Below are positions 42,209 through 51,116 of a DNA stretch of 53,433 nt, piece by piece (the stretch's first letter is position 1; every line of letters starts with the position of its first letter). The DNA comes from an uncultured Paraprevotella sp. (GTDB lineage: Bacteria; Bacteroidota; Bacteroidia; Bacteroidales; Bacteroidaceae). Made by a program: the position numbers and the translations under genes. Below the pieces are notes generated by a model, which saw only the letters and a list, made by a program, of their open reading frames with translations, searched no databases and was not told where the DNA came from. Location: the NCBI GenBank assembly GCA_947177395.1, contig CAMWUI010000018.1:1-53433 (forward strand), in the 5' to 3' direction.

Positions 42209-44254
42209 ATGAAACGACCAAAGACAACGGAGAAAAAGCCTGTTTTGAAACTGCTCAAGAATGATCCTTGGCTGCTGGAGTATGAATCGGCCATAGAAGG
42301 CCGTCATCAGCATGCGCTGGATAAACTCAGCGAACTGACGAACAAAGGGAAAATAACGTTGGCGGACTTTGCTACCGGTTATCTTTACTTCGGACTGCAC
42401 CGTCAGGCGCGGGGATGGGTGTTTCGCGAATGGGCTCCCCATGCTACGGACATCTATCTGATAGGTGATTTTAACGACTGGCAGGAAATGCCGGAATACA
42501 GACTGACCCGACTGGGCGATTCCGGAAATTGGGAGATAAAGTTGAAGACGGCCGCCTTGAAACACGGAGACTTGTATAAACTGAAAATATATTGGGAAGG
42601 CGGTTGCGGAGAGCGTATTCCCGCATGGGCCCGCCGTGTCGTGCAGGACGAGAGAACGAAAATATTCAGCGCCCAGGTGTGGAATCCCGATACACCGTAT
42701 GAATTCAAGAAGAAAAGCTTCAAGCCGTCAGTTGCCCCTCTGATGATATACGAATGCCATGTCGGTATGTCGCAGGATGCCGAGAAAGTGGGCACATACA
42801 GGGAATTCCGTGAGAATGTCCTGCCCCGCATCGAGAAGGAAGGGTATAATTGCATTCAGGTGATGGCGATTCAAGAGCATCCCTATTATGGCAGTTTCGG
42901 CTATCATGTCTCCAGTTTCTTTGCTGCTTCCAGTCGTTTCGGGACTCCGGAAGAGCTGAAAGAACTGATCGATGATGCTCACCAGCGCGGTATTGCCGTA
43001 ATCATGGATATCGTTCATTCGCACGCCGTGAAAAATGAGATGGAGGGATTGGGCAATTTCGCAGGCGATCCCTGCCAATACTTCAATCAGGGGGCGCGGC
43101 GTGAGCATCCGGCCTGGGACAGCCTTTGTTTTGACTACGGGAAGAACGAGGTCCTGCATTTTCTTCTTTCCAACTGCAAGTTCTGGCTGGATGAATATAA
43201 ATTCGACGGATTCCGTTTCGACGGCGTTACCTCCATGCTCTACTATAGCCACGGGCTGGGAGAGGCGTTTTGCGGTTACGGCGACTATTTCAACGGTCAT
43301 CAGGATGACAACGCCATCTGTTATCTTACGTTGGCCAACGAACTGATACATCAGGTAAATCCTAAAGCGATAACAATAGCCGAAGAGGTGTCCGGTATGC
43401 CGGGGCTGGCGGCACCGTTCAAGGACGGCGGCTACGGATTCGACTACCGCATGGCGATGAACATACCGGATTATTGGATCAAAACCATCAAGGAGCTGAA
43501 AGACGAGGATTGGAAACCGAGCAGTATGTTCTGGGAGGTGACAAACCGCCGCAAGGACGAGAAGACCATTTCGTACTGCGAAAGTCATGATCAGGCTTTG
43601 GTGGGCGACAAGACTATTATTTTCCGTCTCGTCGATGCCGATATGTATTGGCATTTCAAGAAAGGTGACGAGAATCATACGGCTGTACGCGGCATCGCCC
43701 TTCACAAGATGATCCGGCTGCTGACAGCCTCGACCGTCAACGGCGGATATCTCAATTTCATGGGCAATGAATTCGGACATCCCGAATGGATCGATTTCCC
43801 GCGGGAAGGCAACGGATGGAGCCATAAATACGCCCGTCGTCAATGGAATCTGGTAGACAATAAGGATTTGTGTTATCACTATTTAGGGGATTTTGACGAA
43901 GCGATGATAAAGTTGCTGAAAAGCGAAAGGAACATACAGAAAAGTCAGGTCGTGGAAATCTGGCACAACGACGGCGACCAAGTGTTGGCCTACCGTCGCA
44001 ACAACCTGACGTTTGTATTTAATTTCAGTCCTGTCCGCTCGTTCACGGGCTATGGCTTCATGGTTCCGAAAGGCAAGTATGATGTTGTGCTGAATACAGA
44101 CAATCCGGCTTTCGGAGGACAGGGACTGAACGATGATTCCGTCGCTCATTTCACCAACTACGACCCTCTGTTGGACAAAGACGGTAAGGGATGGCTGAAA
44201 TTGTATCTGCCGGCTCGTTCCGCTGTCGTGTTGTGTAAAGCATCGGAGGATTGA
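42209..44254 (+). CDS. glgB: 1,4-alpha-glucan branching enzyme
   Basis: Makes alpha-1,6 branches in glycogen. The 681-residue protein is the eukaryote-like GH13 subtype common in Bacteroidota: a CBM48 part (GWVFREWAPHATDIYLIGDF) and a catalytic barrel with nucleophile Asp338 (FRFDGVTSM), acid/base Glu392 (IAEEVSGMPG) and SHDQALVGD. It ends with the all-beta domain (RSAVVLCK). No other glycogen gene is in the window. Confidence 0.95.
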   Translation: MKRPKTTEKKPVLKLLKNDPWLLEYESAIEGRHQHALDKLSELTNKGKITLADFATGYLYFGLHRQARGWVFREWAPHATDIYLIGDFNDWQEMPEYRLTRLGDSGNWEIKLKTAALKHGDLYKLKIYWEGGCGERIPAWARRVVQDERTKIFSAQVWNPDTPYEFKKKSFKPSVAPLMIYECHVGMSQDAEKVGTYREFRENVLPRIEKEGYNCIQVMAIQEHPYYGSFGYHVSSFFAASSRFGTPEELKELIDDAHQRGIAVIMDIVHSHAVKNEMEGLGNFAGDPCQYFNQGARREHPAWDSLCFDYGKNEVLHFLLSNCKFWLDEYKFDGFRFDGVTSMLYYSHGLGEAFCGYGDYFNGHQDDNAICYLTLANELIHQVNPKAITIAEEVSGMPGLAAPFKDGGYGFDYRMAMNIPDYWIKTIKELKDEDWKPSSMFWEVTNRRKDEKTISYCESHDQALVGDKTIIFRLVDADMYWHFKKGDENHTAVRGIALHKMIRLLTASTVNGGYLNFMGNEFGHPEWIDFPREGNGWSHKYARRQWNLVDNKDLCYHYLGDFDEAMIKLLKSERNIQKSQVVEIWHNDGDQVLAYRRNNLTFVFNFSPVRSFTGYGFMVPKGKYDVVLNTDNPAFGGQGLNDDSVAHFTNYDPLLDKDGKGWLKLYLPARSAVVLCKASED

Positions 44255-44329
44255 CGGAAGAAACGATAAAATGGGCCGGGTGGCAGGTTGCAGATATGTC
44301 CCGTTACCCGGCTCTGCATAAGCGAAGAT

Positions 44330-45478
44330 ATGGAGAGAAACAGGAGAGACAGAGGGCTTGTCTTAAAAATATGGATTGTTTGCGGAGTACTGTTTGCGGT
44401 GTTCTGCTACGGACTTTTGTATGTTATGCAGGCCGATTTGATGGCGGCGGCACAGCACGTTCTGTCGCATGGAAAGACCGTATATTCTCCTTTCTGGGGA
44501 GCTTTTATCATAACCCTGCTTCTTTCTGTCCTTCCTTTGGGTATTGCTTACAAGGCAGTTGTGCCGACATGGGCGATAGCCTTGCTGTATTTCCCGTCCT
44601 GTCTGTGCTTGGCTTTGCTGACATCTGTCGGCTTTTCCAGAGAAGGTGCTTGTGTTCTGAGTACAGGCTGGTGGTGGAGTGTCCCCGTGCTGTTGTTCTA
44701 TGCACTCATTTTAAATGCATTGAATCGGATGCCGGAATCCCCTGCCCAAAAGAGCATGTGGAGACGCTTGTGGCTTAATGCTTTGTTGTTGACATTGTTT
44801 TTCGGCACAGTTGGTATATGCTCGAATACGGACATTCGACTCCATTATGAGTTGAAAACAGCTCGTTGTTTACAAGCCGAAGACTATGAGGGAGCCTTGT
44901 CTGTAGGAAGACAATCCTTGGAGGTAAGCAGACGACTGACCGCCATGCGCTGTTATGCCCTTAGCCGGACGGGGCAGTTGGGGGAGTGTCTTTTCGACTA
45001 TCCCGTGTTGTATGGCAGTTGTGGTTTACTGCCGTCTATGGCGGACTCTGTCGGACTTTCCGCCTGGCCCGATGTGTTCTATCGCTACATGAGGGCGCGT
45101 CCTTCGGCACGTCTGGAAAATAAGGCCACGCAGTTTTTCAGGCAACTGGCCGAACGAAGGGATACATTGGTGGATGGGAATCTGGCCGATTATTTGCTTT
45201 GCGCCTACCTTTTGGATAAAAACTTAGATGCTTTTGTCCGCACGTTGCCGGCCTATTATGCGATAAACGATTCATTGCCGCGCAGCTACAAGGAAGCGCT
45301 TGTCCTGTATACCCATGTGCGCATGCATCCCGTATTGACTTATCAGAACAGTGTCTTACAGACCAATTACAGCGAATATCAGGCACAGCGCCGCAAACCT
45401 GTGACAGACGCGGAGCGTTATAAAGCCTGTCGCCGTCTTTATGGAACGACTTACTGGTTCTATTACCATTTCCAGTAG
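44330..45478 (+). CDS. DUF6057 membrane protein
   Basis: 382 residues. Four or so hydrophobic segments cover residues about 12-160 (WIVCGVLFAVFCYGLLYV, AFIITLLLSVLPLGIAY, SVPVLLFYALIL, LWLNALLLTLFFGTV); the C-terminal half is a soluble, helical, TPR-like region (KTARCLQAEDYEGALSVGRQSLE). ATG 44330 is preferred over 44288 because it gives a basic N-terminus directly before the first segment. A GCCGGGT/ACCCGGC hairpin (44275-44312) lies between glgB and this gene. Function unknown. Confidence 0.78.
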   Translation: MERNRRDRGLVLKIWIVCGVLFAVFCYGLLYVMQADLMAAAQHVLSHGKTVYSPFWGAFIITLLLSVLPLGIAYKAVVPTWAIALLYFPSCLCLALLTSVGFSREGACVLSTGWWWSVPVLLFYALILNALNRMPESPAQKSMWRRLWLNALLLTLFFGTVGICSNTDIRLHYELKTARCLQAEDYEGALSVGRQSLEVSRRLTAMRCYALSRTGQLGECLFDYPVLYGSCGLLPSMADSVGLSAWPDVFYRYMRARPSARLENKATQFFRQLAERRDTLVDGNLADYLLCAYLLDKNLDAFVRTLPAYYAINDSLPRSYKEALVLYTHVRMHPVLTYQNSVLQTNYSEYQAQRRKPVTDAERYKACRRLYGTTYWFYYHFQ

Positions 45479-45530
45479 AATTACTTGATATTGATATTAA
45501 GGACTTAATCGTAAGCAATAAAGCATAGTA

Positions 45531-45755
45531 ATGGACAAGAAAGAAATATTTAACCGAATAGAATATGTAGTGGCGTGCGTCGGAGCTTTCGCACAGCGAT
45601 ATAATCTCTCCAACATGCAGGCCTATGCATATCTGCGCCGTTTCACAGGAATAGATTTCCTTCTCGACTGCTATGCTGCCGAGCATACCCTCTCCATCGA
45701 CGATGCAGTTTCTGACCTCCAAGTCATTTGCCAACGGGAAGGAGGTAGGATATGA
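45531..45755 (+). CDS. DUF3791 protein
   Basis: 74 residues, helical, matching DUF3791 (IFNRIEYVVACVGAFAQRYNLS and DFLLDCYAAEHTLSIDDAV). These small proteins commonly sit directly before DUF3990 genes and are suspected to be the partner of a toxin-like ADP-ribosyltransferase fold protein (inference). The stop overlaps the next ATG (ATGA). The reading frame is intact while its partner is broken. Confidence 0.82.
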   Translation: MDKKEIFNRIEYVVACVGAFAQRYNLSNMQAYAYLRRFTGIDFLLDCYAAEHTLSIDDAVSDLQVICQREGGRI

Positions 45756-46351
45756 AACGTCTCTATCACGGTTCAAACGTAGCTATTGAGCATATTGATC
45801 TCTCACGGAGTAAACGTGGCAAGGATTTCGGACAGGGCTTCTATCTCAATGCAAATCCCGACCAAGCTATGGAGATGGCAGCTCGAACAACACGATTTCT
45901 CAACGAAGGGACTCCCACTTTATCTTGCTTTGAGTTTGATGAAGACGAGGCTATAAAGAATGGATTGAACATAAAGGTCTTTCCGGATTACTCCGAGGAT
46001 TACAATCATTTCAATTATAACCAACAAAATTTTATCAACATGGTAAAACGCTTATTTCTTCTCGTAGCCGGTGCCCTCGCACTCACTGCATACACATCCG
46101 AGGATGTGGTGAAGAAAGTGACTACATACAGCAATGTCGATAGGTTTGGCGAAAGACAATCAGGCTGTTGCTTTGCAGTTCCAGCACATCCTTTCAAAAT
46201 CAAGGCCAAGTTCACAACCAAGTTCCCCACGGAGTATGAGATTATAATCAGCGATATCTCCATTCAGGGCATCCGTAGCCGCGGCAATTATGACGTAACC
46301 AATAAATGGCATGCTTTGAGCACCCCCATGCGCAGTTTTTTGTTGTTATGA
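45752..46351 (+). pseudogene. truncated DUF3990 gene fused to fimbrillin fragments
   Basis: One 199-codon frame made of unrelated pieces. Residues 1 to about 85 are the N-terminal half of DUF3990 (MKRLYHGSNVAIEHIDLSRS, RGKDFGQGFYL). From Met97 (46040) comes a fimbrillin-type lipoprotein signal MVKRLFLLVAGALALTA, with the lipobox Cys changed to Tyr (LTAYTSE). Then, after a short unrelated stretch, a central fimbrillin segment (KIKAKFTTKFPTEYEIIISD, IQGIRSRGNYDVTNKW). Normal fimbrillins need several hundred residues between and after these. This is the scar of at least two deletions. Confidence 0.7.
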
Positions 46352-47034
46352 GATTATCTGTTATTTCCACAATCATATTGATGTTGGCAACCTGTGCTTG
46401 CAGCAATAACGCAGACAAAGGGCGGATGCCTGAAAAGCATGATGCCCTTGATCCTTGGGTGGCCGACAGCCTGGCCTATCTCTACTGGGGCAACCCCGAC
46501 TCTCCTTACCGCGACGAAAACCGCTACATCAGCTTCCTTGATTCGCTGCTCGAAATTGATTCGCTGCCCGAGGTCCTGCGCACGCGAGCAGAGTACAGGC
46601 GCAACATGGCTATGCTTAACCGTCCGGGAACAATAGCTTCCGACTTCCGTTATCTCGGGCGCGATGGCCGGGAATCAAGTCTTCACAATCTGCAAAGCCC
46701 GCGTACTCTTCTTGTATTCTATGACCCGGAGTGTCCACACTGCAATGATATTCTACGCGTGCTGGCTGCTTCGAAGACTATCAATACGGCGATTGCCGAA
46801 AAAGATCTCGTCGTATTAGCCATCTATGCCGAGGGAAACCGTGATGTCTGGGACAAGACCCGCCGACACATGCCTGCCAACTGGCTCGTAGGCTATGACC
46901 TTACCGGCATTCTTGACGATGAGATATACGATCTCCCGGCGATGCCTACGCCTTATCTTCTTGATAGCGACAAACGCGTCATTCTCAAAGATCCGACCAT
47001 CAAGCAGCTTATTCGACGCATCTCCACACCATGA
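46348..47034 (+). CDS. DUF5106/thioredoxin-like lipoprotein
   Basis: 228 residues. Lipoprotein signal (STIILMLATCAC), an N-terminal DUF5106-like helical part (ADSLAYLYWGNPDSPYRDENRY) and a thioredoxin fold from about 95, with redox motif C129-P-H-C132 (DPECPHCND) and cis-Pro region MPTPYLL. Likely an envelope thiol oxidoreductase. ATG 46348 overlaps the end of the mosaic frame by 4 bp and has no strong ribosome-binding site, so its expression may depend on upstream translation. Confidence 0.82.
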   Translation: MRLSVISTIILMLATCACSNNADKGRMPEKHDALDPWVADSLAYLYWGNPDSPYRDENRYISFLDSLLEIDSLPEVLRTRAEYRRNMAMLNRPGTIASDFRYLGRDGRESSLHNLQSPRTLLVFYDPECPHCNDILRVLAASKTINTAIAEKDLVVLAIYAEGNRDVWDKTRRHMPANWLVGYDLTGILDDEIYDLPAMPTPYLLDSDKRVILKDPTIKQLIRRISTP

Positions 47035-47072
47035 TTCTTCATGGGGGCTTTCACCGGACCGGTTATTAAAAA

Positions 47073-47106
47073 AAGAGTGGGCTTCCTTAAGGTGAGGCCC
47101 ACTCTT
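47073..47106. terminator. bidirectional terminator between convergent units
   Basis: AAGAGTGGGC (47073-47082) pairs perfectly with GCCCACTCTT (47097-47106) around a 14-nt loop, with A-run before and T-run after. It closes the DUF5106 gene (+) and the fimbrial operon (-). Confidence 0.85.
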
Positions 47107-47182
47107 CTATATGATTACTCTCATTTTTTCATTTTCGCTTTCCGGCGCTTTTATTCGCACTCCTGCATGCGCGCCGATAATT

Positions 47183-49942
47183 CTATTGCATTCTTTGGCA
47201 TCTTATTGCCAACCCGGAGCATGTAGATTCTGCTTCCAAACCATCGGGAATGATGATATCACCCGAAGAGAATTTTACAGCACTTCCATTATTCAACCAT
47301 AAACCGTTTCCGAAATCAGCAGGTTCGGCTCCTTCTATATTTCCGTTAGCATCTTCTTTCCAGTAAGGGTAATCCGGGTAGAACTCGAATACTTCGCAGG
47401 AACCTTGATCACCGGCACGTGTGCCCTGTCCCGTCAGCCATATTGCCAAGCTTTCGTCCTTGACATAGTCAGTATTAAAGATGTATGTGTCCGGGTGCCC
47501 GGATAAAAATCCGGTGCTTTCGTCATAGGCGTTGTCTACTACCTCAGAGTCTTTCCACATAACTCCTAATAGTCTTCCGGAAAGAATACTTGCGGAATTA
47601 TCGATGGGCATCCATGGATCCTCTCTGAAATGCTTATCTGTTCTATATTGCAATCTGGCAAAGTTGGTCTCATCCGGCACTTGCCAGCCGGGCGGGCACG
47701 GATCAAAAATACTCCTTCCATCATCTAAGTAGCCGATATTAGAAAACCAGAGCCCGGCATCCTCAAACTCGTATGCACCATCAAACCACAAAATAGGACA
47801 TTCTGTCTCGTCTCGTCTTTCTGGTCTTATAAAGAATTTATAAGGTTTCTTCACCGCTTCTTCAAATGGGTCCATATTAGGGTCCGGTTCACCCCCAACC
47901 ATATTCACAACAGGAGCTGTGTCATGATTGTTTATCAATTCGGTCTGCCAATGCATGAACTCGTCGATTACTTCACCTTTGATATTATATATAGGTTGAG
48001 CTGCCGGGTTCGCGGTTGGGAAGGGAGCGTTTCGTCCAAATTGATAATATAGACCAAATGTTTTCTTGCGTACCAGTATTTCATTCGGGGTGGCAAAAGG
48101 GGAAACTGTCCCGTCACTTCCAAACATCTCGGGGTATGGAGCCGGATCGGCGGAGAGTGCTCCAAGATTTCTGTCCATGAGATAGCCATAAGGGAAACTC
48201 TCTATTAGGCAGTCTTTATAGAATCGCTGCACCTTTCCTCCCGGTACATCGTAAGATTTTTTATTGTTGCCCCATTCGAGGGGAATATTAACCTCCCGAC
48301 CCGGAATATCAACACCCGGATTATATTCGGTGATCCAGATATGCCAGGTCCACATGTACTCCCGTTCATCAGGAGCAGGTATGTCTTTTTCAGGAACCTT
48401 CTTCCTGACTCCGATGATCACGTTGCCTTCACCGGTGCCGGTGGTGCGGAATGCAAAGCCATTCTCAGAGCCTACTCCTTCAAACTTATCGCGTGCATCT
48501 AATGCATCATCTGTGACCACAGCGAAGTCAAGGATTCGCAGCGGGGTATCCTGCCAGATCACCTCGGCAACCCACTCCGTATCATCATCCAACATCATGC
48601 TTTCATCATAGCCCCCCCAAAATTCATTAATTTGAGTGAGTGGAACCCTGTAGGGGTCTTTAGTGTCTATTGGGAGCATATAGCAGTTGGATTCCGGAAG
48701 CTCAAAAAATTCCGCATGCTGAAACAATGGATGGCCAAAAGGAATCTTTTGTATGTCAGCCTTTATACTGTAGTAATGGTTAGGCTCGAAATTGAATTGG
48801 TCAAATTCTCCGACTTCTGCGTATTTATCCGGATCAAATGACGGATATAACTTAAATTCACTTAGTATGTTTTTTTCAATTTTATTCTGCGAATCAGATC
48901 CTCTGCATCCGATGGCGAAGTATGTGGGATCTTCCTGCCGGTAGAACTCATCTGTCGCTCTCTCGCCGGTTTTTGCAAGATTGGAAGAGTTGGCATACGG
49001 TTTGTAATAATTCTCTTCCGGCAGCCATACGTTGCAGGGGATCCAGAAGTCAAAACCATCTTTATCTTGTATTTCTGCTAAGGCATCTTCTTGTTCGTCT
49101 ATTGTATGTTGCTTCCAGTCGCGGCTTACCTTCTGTATATAATTGTCTTTTGGTTTGCCATGTGGAAACAACTTTCCCCAGGGAACATTACGCCATTGCC
49201 AGTATTTGAAAACTAACTCATCAGTAAAGTTCTCTAATTTGACATTAACCTTGCATGCATTTCGGATCAAGTCGACCGAAGGATTCCACGTCGCAGGGTC
49301 TTTGGATATCTTGGTCCATCCGCTCATGAGCAGATATTTTTCAGGCTGTTGGTCATCATCTTTAACCGGGTAGAAGAAGTCCTGCTGATTGTGGAGGTCA
49401 AAGTCAAAAAGCCTCAGCGAGTCAAGTGTGCTGAATTTTGAGCGATTTTTTGCATTAAACAGGTTTTCATCATGGGTATTGGCGATGACGACACAAGTGA
49501 AGTCCTCCTGATCCTTACGGGGAACCAATATGTTTATGTTTTTAGTGCTTATTTCACATTTTTCTTCGTCTATGTCCCATTCTTTGGCAATGTTCCCGTC
49601 AGAAACCTTGTCATGGTTGTATGTTTCAAAAAGTTTGTAATAGCGAGGTTTTCCTACTCGGGTGCCCTCTTCATTATACTCGATGATCCAGAAATCAGCG
49701 ATTGTTTTCTCTTCCGTTGTCGCATCAAAGTAAGTTTCTTCGGCACGCGTCTCAGGATTCACCGCAACCATAGGAGCTACTGTGAGAGAGAACGGCATGG
49801 CAACCTCCTCGGCTATGCCTGACGGGTCCTCATCATCAAACTTATAATTGTCAAAATAGTCATCAACACATGATGATAATCCTGAGGCCAACAGTGCAAG
49901 CCAGAGGATAGCAAGACTAAATATATTGTTATTCATCTTCAT
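47183..49942 (-). CDS. fimbrial tip/surface lipoprotein with C-terminal FISUMP-like domain
   Basis: 919 residues. A lipobox ends at Cys25 (LLASGLSSC); the first part is fimbrillin-like with a possible Arg-protease cleavage after Arg66 (NPETRAEE). Mid-protein ESNCYMLP is typical of Bacteroidales fimbrial tip proteins. From about residue 610 a separate domain shows MDRNLGA, FGLYYQFGRNAPF and FDPCPPGWQVP, the pattern of the Fibrobacter major paralogous (FISUMP) domain, possibly a ligand-binding module. Last gene of the operon. Start 49942 is chosen for a GGAAA 8 nt upstream; ATGs at 49936 and 49963 are alternatives. Confidence 0.8.
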   Translation of the reverse strand: MKMNNNIFSLAILWLALLASGLSSCVDDYFDNYKFDDEDPSGIAEEVAMPFSLTVAPMVAVNPETRAEETYFDATTEEKTIADFWIIEYNEEGTRVGKPRYYKLFETYNHDKVSDGNIAKEWDIDEEKCEISTKNINILVPRKDQEDFTCVVIANTHDENLFNAKNRSKFSTLDSLRLFDFDLHNQQDFFYPVKDDDQQPEKYLLMSGWTKISKDPATWNPSVDLIRNACKVNVKLENFTDELVFKYWQWRNVPWGKLFPHGKPKDNYIQKVSRDWKQHTIDEQEDALAEIQDKDGFDFWIPCNVWLPEENYYKPYANSSNLAKTGERATDEFYRQEDPTYFAIGCRGSDSQNKIEKNILSEFKLYPSFDPDKYAEVGEFDQFNFEPNHYYSIKADIQKIPFGHPLFQHAEFFELPESNCYMLPIDTKDPYRVPLTQINEFWGGYDESMMLDDDTEWVAEVIWQDTPLRILDFAVVTDDALDARDKFEGVGSENGFAFRTTGTGEGNVIIGVRKKVPEKDIPAPDEREYMWTWHIWITEYNPGVDIPGREVNIPLEWGNNKKSYDVPGGKVQRFYKDCLIESFPYGYLMDRNLGALSADPAPYPEMFGSDGTVSPFATPNEILVRKKTFGLYYQFGRNAPFPTANPAAQPIYNIKGEVIDEFMHWQTELINNHDTAPVVNMVGGEPDPNMDPFEEAVKKPYKFFIRPERRDETECPILWFDGAYEFEDAGLWFSNIGYLDDGRSIFDPCPPGWQVPDETNFARLQYRTDKHFREDPWMPIDNSASILSGRLLGVMWKDSEVVDNAYDESTGFLSGHPDTYIFNTDYVKDESLAIWLTGQGTRAGDQGSCEVFEFYPDYPYWKEDANGNIEGAEPADFGNGLWLNNGSAVKFSSGDIIIPDGLEAESTCSGLAIRCQRMQ

Positions 49943-49988
49943 CGTTTCCAAAGTTTTTTTCATCTTCAACTCGACATCAGTATTCGTC

Positions 49989-51107
49989 TTAGTCGAATAT
50001 AAAGTCAATCGTTTCTCCATTCCAAACCCATGCGTCATCGTGTTCGTCATCCTCGTGTATCGGATCGTCGACATCGATAGTGAAGGAACCGGCTTTGATC
50101 TGGCCAGTATATGCCTTTTCTATAGTAAACTTATAGGTGTAGTTTGTGCCCAAATTCCAGGTCTTGCCTTTCAAAGGGATTGTAATTTTCCTTAAGACGT
50201 GATCGTCATTGACAGAATAGTATAATCTGATTTCCGAATTTGAATCTTCTGCAAACAACTGGGGCAGGATTATCACCGCTCTGTTGTTGTCAAAGATGCT
50301 GACGTTCTTTTTGTTGTTGGTGATCTTCTTAGGATTGTCTGTGTAATCGAATGTCAAATCTTTTACTCCATCATTTCTCAAGTGATACGTTACCTTGCAC
50401 TCGTCAGTAGAGTTGCTGTCGCCCGACAATGGCTGAGCAGTGAATGTGAAGTCTGCCTTAGTTTGTATGCCGATAAGCTCTATTTTATGAAACAGGATGT
50501 ATTCGTCCTTATTATAAGGATAATTCGTCTTGTCATCCTCATCCTCATACATCAGGACTTCATCTAATGCCGGCTCTATGTTGATAGTCGAGAGGAGATG
50601 GGTGAATTTGAATCTTACAGCGCCTCCGTTATCCATATTATATTTTCTTCTATGTGCCGCGACAAGAATGTCTTTCGCTTCATCCAGTAAATCAGGAAGG
50701 GCATACGTGAAAGTGACCGTGGAATTCTCATATTTCAGGCCTTCCAGATCCGGCATGACATCATAAGGATGTATTGCCACGAATGAGTGTTCCTGACCCA
50801 TAAGCCAGTATTGTTTTACCCCATAGTCCCATCTGTTATTCTTTAATTCCACCTTCTGAGCATTAAAGATGGTCTTGAGGCCGGCATAGAATTCTCCTGT
50901 TCTGTTCATATCTCCGAACAGCATGAAAGGACTATCCTTAAAAGTCTCATTTGTAGTGATGGCTGCACGTGACGCGATATTTCCAGCCTCAAAACTCATT
51001 TCTTCACCCAACTCAGGGTTCATAACACTGGGGTCGGATGTACACGATGTCGCATACACCAGACCTGTCAGGAGGGGAAAGATGATATGTGATATATAGT
51101 GTTTCAT
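49989..51107 (-). CDS. fimbrillin-family lipoprotein
   Basis: 372 residues of the FimA/Mfa-like fimbrillin type. Lipobox Cys22 (LVYATSC), and a candidate Arg-specific cleavage after Arg47 (NIASRAAI), as needed for strand-exchange assembly after surface export. The conserved core RFKFTHLLSTINIE marks the N-terminal domain; the end (YKFTIEKAYTGQIKAGSFTI) supplies C-terminal strands. 9 bp after the previous fimbrillin. Confidence 0.85.
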   Translation of the reverse strand: MKHYISHIIFPLLTGLVYATSCTSDPSVMNPELGEEMSFEAGNIASRAAITTNETFKDSPFMLFGDMNRTGEFYAGLKTIFNAQKVELKNNRWDYGVKQYWLMGQEHSFVAIHPYDVMPDLEGLKYENSTVTFTYALPDLLDEAKDILVAAHRRKYNMDNGGAVRFKFTHLLSTINIEPALDEVLMYEDEDDKTNYPYNKDEYILFHKIELIGIQTKADFTFTAQPLSGDSNSTDECKVTYHLRNDGVKDLTFDYTDNPKKITNNKKNVSIFDNNRAVIILPQLFAEDSNSEIRLYYSVNDDHVLRKITIPLKGKTWNLGTNYTYKFTIEKAYTGQIKAGSFTIDVDDPIHEDDEHDDAWVWNGETIDFIFD

Positions 51108-51116
51108 ATTTTGTTG

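Noticed and set aside
44275..44312. Hairpin GCCGGGT/ACCCGGC after glgB as a terminator
   Set aside because: The stem is only 7 bp and has no T-run; mentioned with the DUF6057 gene but not called.
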